A DNA stretch of 16,063 nucleotides, taken from NCBI GenBank assembly GCA_900541915.1, contig UQLS01000025.1:1-16063 (forward strand). The letters are read 5' to 3'. Made by a program: the position numbers and the translations under genes. The DNA is from an uncultured Phascolarctobacterium sp. Lineage in GTDB: Bacteria; Bacillota; Negativicutes; Acidaminococcales; Acidaminococcaceae. Below, one piece after another: positions 1 to 6,505 of the stretch. Below the pieces are notes generated by a model. The model saw only the letters and a program-made list of their open reading frames with translations. It did not search any database and was not told where the DNA came from. Every line of letters starts with the position of its first letter. Position 1 is the stretch's first letter.

Positions 1-8
1 ACCTCCTT
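1..8 (-). promoter_or_regulatory. Ribosome binding site of a gene starting left of the window
   Basis: Read on the minus strand, the first eight bases spell AAGGAGGT, a perfect Shine-Dalgarno sequence. No start codon follows inside the window, so the gene it serves must begin within a few bases beyond the left edge. A good promoter lies just upstream (32-60), which makes the reading consistent. The gene itself cannot be identified. Confidence 0.65.
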
Positions 9-31
9 CGGTGGTACTGTTTCTTACTATT

Positions 32-60
32 ATTATACGCTATTTCTCGTCAAAAATCAA
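32..60 (-). promoter_or_regulatory. Sigma-70 type promoter for the gene beyond the left edge
   Basis: On the minus strand TTGATT (55-60) and TATAAT (32-37) are separated by 17 bases, a good match to the housekeeping consensus. The -35 box overlaps the stop codon of the SMR gene. The predicted transcript has a short leader of about 30 bases ending in the Shine-Dalgarno sequence at 1-8, so the next minus-strand gene probably has its own promoter as well as any read-through from the SMR pair. Confidence 0.65.
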
Positions 61-386
61 CCATTTGTTGTGACAGAGCCTAATTTTAAACCAATAACAG
101 AAAATACAATCATACTCAGAAACAGTAATCTGCGCCAGTCTGCTCGTTCCCCATAACGCAATATTCCAAGCAGAATACCGCCAACAGCACCAATCCCTGT
201 CCAGGCCGCATAAGTAATACTCATAGGCAACGTATACATCGCCAGATGCAGCAGCAGTAAGCTGGTCAAAAAAACAGTAATCAGCACCAGGATAATATAT
301 AAACGATGCGTTCTTTTCCATAAATTAAGATAATTTACGCCTATTACCTCTAATGCTCCTGCACATAATACATACAGCCAATCCAT
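57..386 (-). CDS. ykkD: Paired small multidrug resistance (SMR) protein, YkkD-like
   Basis: A 109-residue protein with four hydrophobic helices, the usual SMR length. The membrane-embedded glutamate of helix 1 is E13 (context CAGALEVIGV), and the helix 3 signature TYAAWTGIGAVGG lies at residues 58-70. From memory, both stretches resemble Bacillus YkkD rather than EmrE. SMR proteins are proton-coupled exporters of cationic compounds in the inner membrane; paired types work as heterodimers with opposite topology. The ATG follows the TAG stop of the upstream SMR gene with no gap, and AGGAG (396-400) lies inside the end of that gene, so the two are translationally coupled. The substrate (quaternary ammonium, guanidinium or other) cannot be told from the sequence. 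Confidence 0.85.
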   Translation of the reverse strand: MDWLYVLCAGALEVIGVNYLNLWKRTHRLYIILVLITVFLTSLLLLHLAMYTLPMSITYAAWTGIGAVGGILLGILRYGERADWRRLLFLSMIVFSVIGLKLGSVTTNG

Positions 387-719
387 CTATTCCTGCTCCT
401 TATCCGTACATAATTTTAAGCCAATAATCCCTATCATCAGCATCCCTATTAAAAGCAGCCTGATATTATCCAGCACAGTCTGAAAATAACAAACTTCTAC
501 CAACACAGTGCCCAATGCCCCAAGCCCGGTAAACACACAATAGGCAGTACCTACCGGCAATACCTCACTGGCAGTGATAAAGCAATAGCTGCATAATGCC
601 CAAGCAGCAATAGTAATCATCCATTCCACAGGGCCAGCAGCATATTTCAAGCCGGTAATCCACATAATTTCCAGCACAGCCGCCAATAATATTTTTAACC
701 ATCCCTTATGCAAAATCAT
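387..719 (-). CDS. ykkC: Paired small multidrug resistance (SMR) protein, YkkC-like
   Basis: A 110-residue four-helix SMR protein and partner of the gene immediately downstream. Helix 1 carries E17 in the context AAVLEIMWITGLKYA, and LPVGTAYCVFTGLGALGTV lies around residues 54-72; both are close to what I recall of Bacillus YkkC. It should form a heterodimeric proton-driven exporter with the YkkD-like protein. The start is uncertain: GAGG (721-724) is only one base from the ATG at 719 but six bases from an in-frame TTG at 713, so a TTG start giving a protein two residues shorter is plausible. It lies directly downstream of the tRNA-Leu terminator and has no obvious promoter or guanidine riboswitch of its own. 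Confidence 0.85.
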   Translation of the reverse strand: MILHKGWLKILLAAVLEIMWITGLKYAAGPVEWMITIAAWALCSYCFITASEVLPVGTAYCVFTGLGALGTVLVEVCYFQTVLDNIRLLLIGMLMIGIIGLKLCTDKEQE

Positions 720-740
720 ACCTCATTTCTTTAGCAGAAA

Positions 741-771
741 ATAAAAAGACTCAAGATAAAAATCTTGAGTC
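741..771 (-). terminator. Intrinsic terminator of the tRNA-Leu transcript
   Basis: A perfect 10-bp stem (748-757 with 762-771, GACTCAAGAT arm) closes an AAAA loop and is followed on the minus strand by TTTTTATTTT. It sits 11 bases past the CCA end of the second tRNA and before the SMR pair. Some read-through may express the exporter genes. Confidence 0.85.
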
Positions 772-781
772 ATAATTTCGT

Positions 782-867
782 TGGTGCGGTCGGTGGGATT
801 TGAACCCACACGAGGTCTCCCTCACTACCCCCTCAAAGTAGCGTGTCTGCCGTTCCACCACGACCGC
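782..867 (-). tRNA. tRNA-Leu (anticodon GAG)
   Basis: The minus strand folds as an 86-nt class II tRNA with encoded CCA (782-784) and a 7-bp acceptor stem, GCGGTCG paired with CGACCGC. The anticodon arm is CTACT/GGTAG with loop TTGAGGG, giving anticodon GAG. There is a long variable arm typical of tRNA-Leu and a T arm containing GGTTCAAATCC. It is the second of two tandem leucine tRNAs sharing one promoter. Confidence 0.95.
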
Positions 868-886
868 ATTAAGAGATAAAAAAAAA

Positions 887-972
887 TGGTGCGGTAGAGA
901 GGATTTGAACCTCCACGGGGTTGCCCCCACTAGCTCCTGAGGCTAGCGCGTCTGCCGTTCCGCCACTACCGC
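887..972 (-). tRNA. tRNA-Leu (anticodon CAG)
   Basis: The minus strand folds as an 86-nt class II tRNA with encoded CCA (887-889) and acceptor stem GCGGTAG/CTACCGC. The anticodon stem CTAGC/GCTAG closes loop CTCAGGA, giving anticodon CAG, and there is a long variable arm. It is the first gene of the tandem tRNA-Leu unit, 19 bases before tRNA-Leu(GAG). The two genes share much sequence and probably arose by duplication. Confidence 0.95.
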
Positions 973-1011
973 ATTTTTCTTTTTTATTCAGTTGTCATCA
1001 GCAACAATGTT

Positions 1012-1040
1012 ATAATACCACACAGATATAATAGTGTCAA
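1012..1040 (-). promoter_or_regulatory. Near-consensus promoter of the tRNA-Leu pair
   Basis: On the minus strand a perfect TTGACA (1035-1040) is followed after 17 bases by TATTAT (1012-1017), which also carries the TG extension (TGGTATTAT). Transcription would start near 1005, about 33 bases before the first tRNA. The strength fits a stable RNA gene. It lies just downstream of the lytic transglycosylase stop codon; no clear terminator is visible between them, only A/T tracts at 1041-1069. Confidence 0.9.
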
Positions 1041-1069
1041 CACTTTTTTGAAAAATTTTTTATATTTTT

Positions 1070-1690
1070 TTATAAACGGTCTTTATACAATAAATAATAC
1101 CGGTCACGGTCATGCAAAACCTTTATCACATATTCCTTGGTATCTGGATACGGTATAGCGTCAAGGTCATTAAAATTATAGTCCCAGCCGTTTTCTTCCA
1201 TCCAGGCCTTGGTTTGTCCGCGTCCAGCATTATAGGCAATCATAATCAAAGCAAGATTCCTCTGAAACTCATGCTCAAGCTCTCCAACATACCAGCAGCC
1301 CATACGGATATTTTTCTTAGTCTGATAAAGATCATTATCCTGATAATTCTCAAGACCCATCTGCTCAGCAATCCAACGCCCTGTTTCCGGCATAATCTGC
1401 ATCAGGCCAACTGCCCCCACAGCTGAAACAGCCTTTGGATCAAAACCGCTTTCATTTTTAATGATTGCGGCAATCAAAAATGGGTCTATATTATTTCTTT
1501 GGCTGTATTCCAAAATATCCTGCTGATACGGCCACATATAAACAAAACGCATCTGCACCGCATCACTGTTCCACAGCCGCCAGCCCCCATAACCAAAAAC
1601 CAGCAGCAGAAAACAAATTAAAACATGAAAATATTTTCTTACTTTACTGTTCCCTTTATTTCTGCTGCTTTTTCTTTTCCTACCTGCCAA
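1070..1690 (-). CDS. Membrane-anchored lytic transglycosylase (SLT domain)
   Basis: A 206-residue cell-wall enzyme that cleaves the MurNAc-GlcNAc bond of peptidoglycan to leave 1,6-anhydroMurNAc. A basic N-terminus (residues 1-19) precedes one membrane helix (about 21-37), then a Slt70-type domain. The catalytic glutamate is E80 in IIKNESGFDP, followed by GAVGLMQIMPETG (92-104) and AYNAG (152-156), the family signatures. The start is a TTG at 1690: AGGAG (1697-1701) lies six bases upstream and no better ATG is near. It overlaps the end of coaE by 11 bases, so it is the last, translationally coupled gene of polA-mutM-coaE-slt. It is short like other single-domain anchored transglycosylases. 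Probable role: wall remodelling or insertion of envelope machinery. Confidence 0.92.
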   Translation of the reverse strand: MAGRKRKSSRNKGNSKVRKYFHVLICFLLLVFGYGGWRLWNSDAVQMRFVYMWPYQQDILEYSQRNNIDPFLIAAIIKNESGFDPKAVSAVGAVGLMQIMPETGRWIAEQMGLENYQDNDLYQTKKNIRMGCWYVGELEHEFQRNLALIMIAYNAGRGQTKAWMEENGWDYNFNDLDAIPYPDTKEYVIKVLHDRDRYYLLYKDRL

Positions 1691-2288
1691 AATCTTCTCC
1701 TAAAATTTTCTTTACCTCTTTGCGTACTGCAGACAATGTATTTTCTAACTCTCCGCTGTTATCAAAAACTACTCCTGCATAAGCTTTCTTTTCTTCTAAT
1801 GACATTTGCGCCGCAATACGCCTTTTTACATCAGCTTCCGGCATACCGCTGCGCAGCATGGCACGTTTAATCTGTTCTTCAATACTTACAGCTACCAGCC
1901 ATACTACATCAACCTTTTCATGCCAGCCACATTCTATAAGCAGCGGCACATCCAGTACTGCTGCCTGACAGCCCTTACTGCGGCATTCCTGTAAAAAACA
2001 GTCTACCTCAGACAACACAATTTTATGAATAATTGCCTCCAGCTTTTTTAAAGCTTCTTTGTCACGGAAAACCAGCGCGGCAACTTTTTCTCGGTTCAAT
2101 TCACCTGTCGGTGTTAGATATTCGCTGCCAAAAGTCTGCTGTACCAGTTTCAATCCTTCACTGCCAGCAGCTACAGCCTGCCTGCTTGCCTCGTCAGCAT
2201 CAAATACAGGCATTCCCAATCTGCGCAGCTCTGCCGCAACAGTACTTTTACCGGAGGCTATACCGCCTGTCAAACCTATAACTATCAT
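1680..2288 (-). CDS. coaE: Dephospho-CoA kinase
   Basis: A 202-residue enzyme of the usual length catalysing the last step of coenzyme A synthesis: ATP-dependent phosphorylation of the ribose 3'-hydroxyl of dephospho-CoA. The P-loop GGIASGKST is at residues 8-16, DAD at 30-32 matches the family's acidic substrate-binding motif, and the lid-region arginines (KRAMLRSG, VKRRIAAQ) are present. ATG at 2288 has AGGAG six bases upstream, and only nine bases separate it from the mutM stop. The 3' end overlaps the lytic transglycosylase start. Association with polA and mutM is a common Firmicutes arrangement. Confidence 0.96.
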   Translation of the reverse strand: MIVIGLTGGIASGKSTVAAELRRLGMPVFDADEASRQAVAAGSEGLKLVQQTFGSEYLTPTGELNREKVAALVFRDKEALKKLEAIIHKIVLSEVDCFLQECRSKGCQAAVLDVPLLIECGWHEKVDVVWLVAVSIEEQIKRAMLRSGMPEADVKRRIAAQMSLEEKKAYAGVVFDNSGELENTLSAVRKEVKKILGEDFGR

Positions 2289-2297
2289 ACAAAACTC

Positions 2298-3119
2298 CTA
2301 TTTCTGACAAAATTCACAGTAAGTAGTACCTCTGCCGCCTACTTTTGCTGTTGCCAGAGGTCTGCCGCAGTTTTTACACGGCTTGCCGCCGCGTCCATAT
2401 ACCAGCAGATATTTCTGATTTTCACCGCTTTTACCTTCTCCGTCCTTGTAATCACGGAAAGTGGTACCACGATTTTTAATTCCCTGAGCTATTACAGTGT
2501 TTACAGCCTGACACAGCTTGTTAATTTCTTCGGCAGACAACGAACCAGCCGTGCGCATTGGATTAATACCTGCCAAGGCTAAACATTCATCTGCATAAAT
2601 ATTGCCCAAGCCGGCAATTACTGTCTGATCGAGAATAAAGCTTTTGATTGCTCTGCGGCTGCCTGCCGCTAAAGGTTGTAGATAAGCTGGTGTGAAACCG
2701 CTGCTTAACGGCTCAGGCCCAAGCGTTTCATATCCTTCGATATAGTAATCTCCATTTGTTACCAAATACAGCGTTCCAAAAGTACGAATATCAGTAAACC
2801 ACATAGTAGTATTATCTGTCAGCGTAAATTTTATCTTAGCATAAGCCGGTTCCTGCTGGTCGCTGCTTTGAGCCATCAAGGCACCGGTCATACGCAGATG
2901 TACGATGAGCTTACTGCCAATATCAGTATGCAGCACAAGATATTTACCTTTTCTTCCTACTTCCGTAATCGTCCTGCCTGTAAGTTTAGCAGCAAACTCA
3001 TCTGCTGACGGATATTTTATCAAGCGCGGCAGTCTTACTTCAACTGCCGTAATTTTCTTACCTGTAATATGCGGAGCTAAAGTCTTACGTACTTGTTCCA
3101 CTTCCGGCATTTCCGGCAT
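2298..3119 (-). CDS. mutM: Formamidopyrimidine-DNA glycosylase (Fpg/MutM)
   Basis: A bifunctional base-excision repair enzyme removing 8-oxoguanine and formamidopyrimidines, with AP-lyase activity. The start is set by biology: the family needs Pro2 as catalytic nucleophile, and ATG at 3119 gives MPEMPEVEQV, whereas a GTG nine bases upstream would add three residues before it. GGAG at 3128-3131 is eight bases from this ATG. In the 273-residue product P2, E3 and K57 (GRKGKYL) sit at canonical positions, MTG is at 77-79, and the C-terminal zinc finger has C248, C251, C268 and C271 with a conserved arginine in GRGTTYC. It lies between polA (17 bases after its stop) and coaE, an operon of repair genes. 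Confidence 0.96.
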   Translation of the reverse strand: MPEMPEVEQVRKTLAPHITGKKITAVEVRLPRLIKYPSADEFAAKLTGRTITEVGRKGKYLVLHTDIGSKLIVHLRMTGALMAQSSDQQEPAYAKIKFTLTDNTTMWFTDIRTFGTLYLVTNGDYYIEGYETLGPEPLSSGFTPAYLQPLAAGSRRAIKSFILDQTVIAGLGNIYADECLALAGINPMRTAGSLSAEEINKLCQAVNTVIAQGIKNRGTTFRDYKDGEGKSGENQKYLLVYGRGGKPCKNCGRPLATAKVGGRGTTYCEFCQK

Positions 3120-3136
3120 TTTTCTCACTCCGTTTC

Positions 3137-5722
3137 TTATTTAGTCTGCGCCCAGTTTCTGCCAAATTTGACATCAGCGGCCAGCGGAATATCCAGCTGC
3201 ACTGCACTTTCCATTGCCTGACGTACCAGCTGTGCTGCAATTTCTTTTTCAGCTTCCGGCACTTCCAGTACCAGTTCGTCATGTACCTGCAGCAAAATGC
3301 GGGTTTTTAATCCCTGTTTTTTCAGTTCTGCAGCTACCTTAATCATCGCCAATTTCATAATATCGGCAGCAGTACCCTGAATAGGCATATTGATAGCCGT
3401 GCGTTCCGCAAAACTGCGCAGATTAAAATTACTATTTCTTATATCAGGCAGATAACGGCGGCGTCCCATTAAGGTAGAAACATAACCTTGAGTACGCGCA
3501 GTCTGCACGATATTATCCATATATTCTTTAACACCGGTATAACGGGCAAAATAACTGCTGATATATCCTGCTGCTTCTTTACGGGTTATTCCCAGCTGTT
3601 TTGCCAAACCAAAATCGCTGATACCGTATACTATGCCAAAGTTTACTGCTTTTGCTCTGGTACGCATCTGCCCAGTAACATCTTCTAACGGCAAGCCAAA
3701 TACCTCGGCAGCCGTACGGGCATGTACATCCTGTCCATGACGGAAAGATTCCAGCAGCAGGTTATCCTGCGCAATACAAGCCAGTATTCTCAGCTCTACC
3801 TGTGAGTAATCGCAGCTCATAAGATAGTCGTAGCCTTCACCAGGCACAAAAATTTCTCTTATCTGTCTGCCTTCCTCAGTCCTGGTAGGAATGTTCTGCA
3901 AATTAGGATCAGTACTGGACAATCTGCCTGTAACAGTTACAGTCTGCTGAAAATGAGTATGAATACGTCCCGTTGCCGGATTTACTAACGGTCTTAAGCC
4001 ATCAAGATAGGTAGACTGCAGCTTGGCAAGCTTTCTATGTTCCAGAATAGTAGTTATAATAGGATGCTTGCCTTCCAGCTCTTCCAATACTTTAACATCA
4101 GTAGAATAGCCTGTCTTGGTTTTCTTAATTACCGGCAGCTGTAATTTTTCAAATAACACAACACCCAGCTGTTTGGGAGATTTTAAATTAAAATCCTCTC
4201 CAGCCTCTTCTTTAGCCTGTTTTTCCAGCTTAGAAATTCTAAAGGTCATGTCCTCGGACAGCTGCTCCAGCATCTCCATGTCCGGCTTGATTCCATTGTA
4301 TTCCATCTCTGCCAGAACAGGCGCCAACGGCAGCTCCAGAGAAGTATAAAGTTCCAGCTGCTGATGCTCTTTCAGCTTATCTTCCAAAAGCTCAGACAAC
4401 ATAGAAACAGCTTCACTGGGATGCTCATATTTCTGACCTAAATATCTCACTGCCAGTTCATCTATTTCATAAGAATTATGTCCAGGCTCGTCAAGATAAG
4501 CAGCCAAAGCTACATCGCCAACAATACCCTGCGGCACTATACCCTGACAGCGGCAAATTTTATATACTTCCTTGCTGCCACAGGTCACTTTTTCCTGCTT
4601 CTCGTCCTGCAGCCAGTTATAAAACTGCTGCCAGCAGTCACTTTGTCCTTCTATGACATAAACCTTGCCGTCATAAAAGATTTCTGTACTGATAAAGTAA
4701 GCTTCCGGCAAGCTTCCGCTGCCAGCAGCAAAAAAGCTTACTTTTTTCCCCTGCAGCTGCTTGAAAAAACTCTCTGCATCCTGCTGCTGCAATACACAGC
4801 ATTCAGCCTGCCCGCCTACAACTTCACCAAAAATGGTAAAATCACTTTCTTCACCATTTAAAACTGCTGCAAAGCGTTCATACATATTTCTAAATTCCAG
4901 GTCCTGCATAATGCCGCGGGCTTCTTCGTGCATCCCGCCTAAAGCATATTCTGCCAGCTCCAGGCTGACGGGTACATCAGTAAAGATGGTTGCCAGCTTT
5001 TTAGACAGTAAAGCCTGCTCCTTATTATCACTAAGCTTGGTTTTCAGTGATTTGCCGCTGATATTTTCTATATTAGCCAATACTTCTTCAACACTGCCAT
5101 ATTCTTTGATCAGCTTCAAAGCAGTCTTAGGCCCAACTCCTGGAACACCGGGAATATTATCAGATGTATCTCCCATCAGGCCTTTTAATTCAATCAGCTG
5201 CAGCGGCTGCAGGCCTTCATAATCCTCGGCAAAAGCCTTTTCATCATAAATCTTGATATCGCTGATGCCTCGTTTGGTATAAAATACTTTGGTACGTTTA
5301 TCCAAAAGCTGCAGCTCATCCTTATCGCCCGTAACAATAATAACCTCTACATCTTCAGGCGCATGTACGGCAAAAGTACCGATGATATCATCAGCTTCGT
5401 AGTTATCCATCTCCAAAACGCGGATATTCATTGCTTCCAGTACTTTAGCAGCTAACGGAAACTGCTCAGATAACTCGCTGGGAGTAGGCTTGCGCTGTCC
5501 TTTATAATCCGCAAACATTTCTGTGCGGAAAGTTTTACGTGATTTATCAAAAGCAACGGCCATATATTTAGGCTGTACATCTTCCAAAAGCCTTAAAAGC
5601 ATATTACACAAACCATAAACTGCACCAGTATGTACGCCCTGCTTATTCATTAAGGGAGGCAAAGCAAAAAAAGCTCTGTGAATCAGGCTGCTGCCATCTA
5701 TAATCAAAAATTTATCTGCCAT
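3137..5722 (-). CDS. polA: DNA polymerase I with a degenerate proofreading domain
   Basis: An 861-residue family A polymerase for Okazaki-fragment processing and repair synthesis. The N-terminal 5'-nuclease (about 1-290) has FLIIDGSSLIHRAF, YEADDIIGTFA and GLMGDTSDNIPGVPGVGPKTA around 181-201. The middle segment (about 295-440) aligns in position with the 3'-5' exonuclease but shows FFAAGSGSL where proofreading enzymes have DxE, so proofreading is probably lost, as in Taq and Bacillus enzymes. The polymerase part has motif A at D638 (DYSQVELR), motif B at 689-700 (RAKAVNFGIVYG) and motif C VHDE at 813-816. ATG at 5722 follows AAGGAG by five bases. It is the first gene of polA-mutM-coaE-slt, transcribed from an extended -10 promoter at 5768-5776. 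Confidence 0.97.
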   Translation of the reverse strand: MADKFLIIDGSSLIHRAFFALPPLMNKQGVHTGAVYGLCNMLLRLLEDVQPKYMAVAFDKSRKTFRTEMFADYKGQRKPTPSELSEQFPLAAKVLEAMNIRVLEMDNYEADDIIGTFAVHAPEDVEVIIVTGDKDELQLLDKRTKVFYTKRGISDIKIYDEKAFAEDYEGLQPLQLIELKGLMGDTSDNIPGVPGVGPKTALKLIKEYGSVEEVLANIENISGKSLKTKLSDNKEQALLSKKLATIFTDVPVSLELAEYALGGMHEEARGIMQDLEFRNMYERFAAVLNGEESDFTIFGEVVGGQAECCVLQQQDAESFFKQLQGKKVSFFAAGSGSLPEAYFISTEIFYDGKVYVIEGQSDCWQQFYNWLQDEKQEKVTCGSKEVYKICRCQGIVPQGIVGDVALAAYLDEPGHNSYEIDELAVRYLGQKYEHPSEAVSMLSELLEDKLKEHQQLELYTSLELPLAPVLAEMEYNGIKPDMEMLEQLSEDMTFRISKLEKQAKEEAGEDFNLKSPKQLGVVLFEKLQLPVIKKTKTGYSTDVKVLEELEGKHPIITTILEHRKLAKLQSTYLDGLRPLVNPATGRIHTHFQQTVTVTGRLSSTDPNLQNIPTRTEEGRQIREIFVPGEGYDYLMSCDYSQVELRILACIAQDNLLLESFRHGQDVHARTAAEVFGLPLEDVTGQMRTRAKAVNFGIVYGISDFGLAKQLGITRKEAAGYISSYFARYTGVKEYMDNIVQTARTQGYVSTLMGRRRYLPDIRNSNFNLRSFAERTAINMPIQGTAADIMKLAMIKVAAELKKQGLKTRILLQVHDELVLEVPEAEKEIAAQLVRQAMESAVQLDIPLAADVKFGRNWAQTK

Positions 5723-5767
5723 ATTATCTCCTTATAGTCATAAATCTGAAAATGATATTATTTTTTT

Positions 5768-5776
5768 ATTATATCA
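5768..5776 (-). promoter_or_regulatory. Extended -10 promoter of the polA operon
   Basis: The minus strand reads TGATATAAT, a perfect -10 hexamer (5768-5773) with the TG extension. No good -35 box is visible at the normal distance. It lies about 45 bases upstream of the polA start and is the only convincing promoter between the upstream terminator (5818-5854) and polA. Confidence 0.6.
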
Positions 5777-5817
5777 TATAAATACTGTTTCATTTGCAGA
5801 CTATAACTAAAATTTAC

Positions 5818-5854
5818 CAATAAAAAAGAATGTACGGACTATGCCGTACATTCT
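5818..5854 (-). terminator. Intrinsic terminator after the small secreted-protein gene
   Basis: A perfect 11-bp stem (AGAATGTACGG at 5827-5837 with CCGTACATTCT at 5844-5854) closes a six-base loop. On the minus strand it is followed by TTTTTATTG. It begins nine bases past the stop codon of the 5863-6285 gene and separates that gene from the polA operon. Confidence 0.9.
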
Positions 5855-5862
5855 GAAAGGTC

Positions 5863-6285
5863 TTATTTCTGTTCTTCTGCAGCGCCTTCTTTAGGAGGTA
5901 AAGCCAGAGCGAATTTAGCCAGCAAAGGTTTTTCATTTTCTACTTTAAACATGAAGACAAACTGTGCTTCCGGCACCAGTGCGAATCTGCTTTGATATCT
6001 CAATACATCTACATCTTTGCCTTTTTCTACCAGAAAAAGCTGTTTCTCATTTAATTTACCGAAGTTCTTATCCAATTGTTCTCTGAAATTATTGAAAGTT
6101 TCTTCATTGAATTCTTTCTTCATGTCTTCTGTCATCATGGAAGTAATGGCAGAATATTTTGTTGCGGACAAAAATTTATTGATCATATTTTCTTCGGTAT
6201 CCAATACCTTGCCGTTGCTGGCACTGCATACAGCACTGAAAGCAAGCATAAATACCATGGTAAGCATAAGCAAAATTTTCTTCAT
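5863..6285 (-). CDS. Small secreted protein of unknown function (possibly NTF2-like/DUF3887-like)
   Basis: A 140-residue protein with a clear signal peptide: MKKILLMLTMVFMLAF, then small residues, with likely cleavage near residue 22 (VCSA before SNG). C20 is not in a good lipobox, so signal peptidase I is more likely than lipoprotein processing. The mature part has an acidic/hydrophobic helix pattern (TEDMKKEFNEETFNNFREQLDK... in part) followed by beta-rich segments, which reminds me of DUF3887/NTF2-like secreted domains; this is a weak assignment. The start at 6285 has a strong GGGAGGA site (6292-6298). It is a single-gene unit with its own promoter and terminator, divergent from the importer operon. 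No catalytic motif is visible. Confidence 0.8.
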   Translation of the reverse strand: MKKILLMLTMVFMLAFSAVCSASNGKVLDTEENMINKFLSATKYSAITSMMTEDMKKEFNEETFNNFREQLDKNFGKLNEKQLFLVEKGKDVDVLRYQSRFALVPEAQFVFMFKVENEKPLLAKFALALPPKEGAAEEQK

Positions 6286-6323
6286 AATAAATCCTCCCTA
6301 AGTTCAATTAAAGATTTTTCACC

Positions 6324-6352
6324 ATTATAAGCTTTTTGCCGCAATTAAGCAA
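6324..6352 (-). promoter_or_regulatory. Promoter of the small secreted-protein gene
   Basis: On the minus strand TTGCTT (6347-6352) and TATAAT (6324-6329) are spaced by exactly 17 bases. Transcription would start near 6317, about 32 bases before the start codon. It is divergent from the importer promoter at 6409-6438, leaving about 55 bases between the two -35 regions. Confidence 0.75.
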
Positions 6353-6408
6353 TATCAGCTCTTGTCTTCTTACATAAATATCACAATTGTAGCTAAAATG
6401 TAAGCATC

Positions 6409-6438
6409 TGTTCAAATAATAGCTGAATATGATATAAT
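6409..6438 (+). promoter_or_regulatory. Promoter of the importer-methyltransferase operon
   Basis: TGATATAAT (6430-6438) is a perfect extended -10. The -35 region is weak (TGTTCA at 6409-6414, 18 bases away), typical of a promoter that relies on the TG extension or on an activator. The start point would be near 6445, giving an untranslated leader of about 135 bases. The 6286-6580 interval otherwise holds only the divergent promoter and the structured leader. Confidence 0.7.
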
Positions 6439-6505
6439 ATTAAAAACTGCAAGAGCAGTTTTACGCCGCAGAAGCGGCCGCTATAAACAAAAACTTTTTT
6501 GAAAA

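Noticed and set aside
720..781. Guanidine (ykkC) riboswitch before the SMR pair
   Set aside because: The interval is too short and is taken up by the tRNA terminator hairpin.
4761..5222. Plus-strand open frame of 153 codons
   Set aside because: It is antisense to polA, with serine-rich composition and no start signal.
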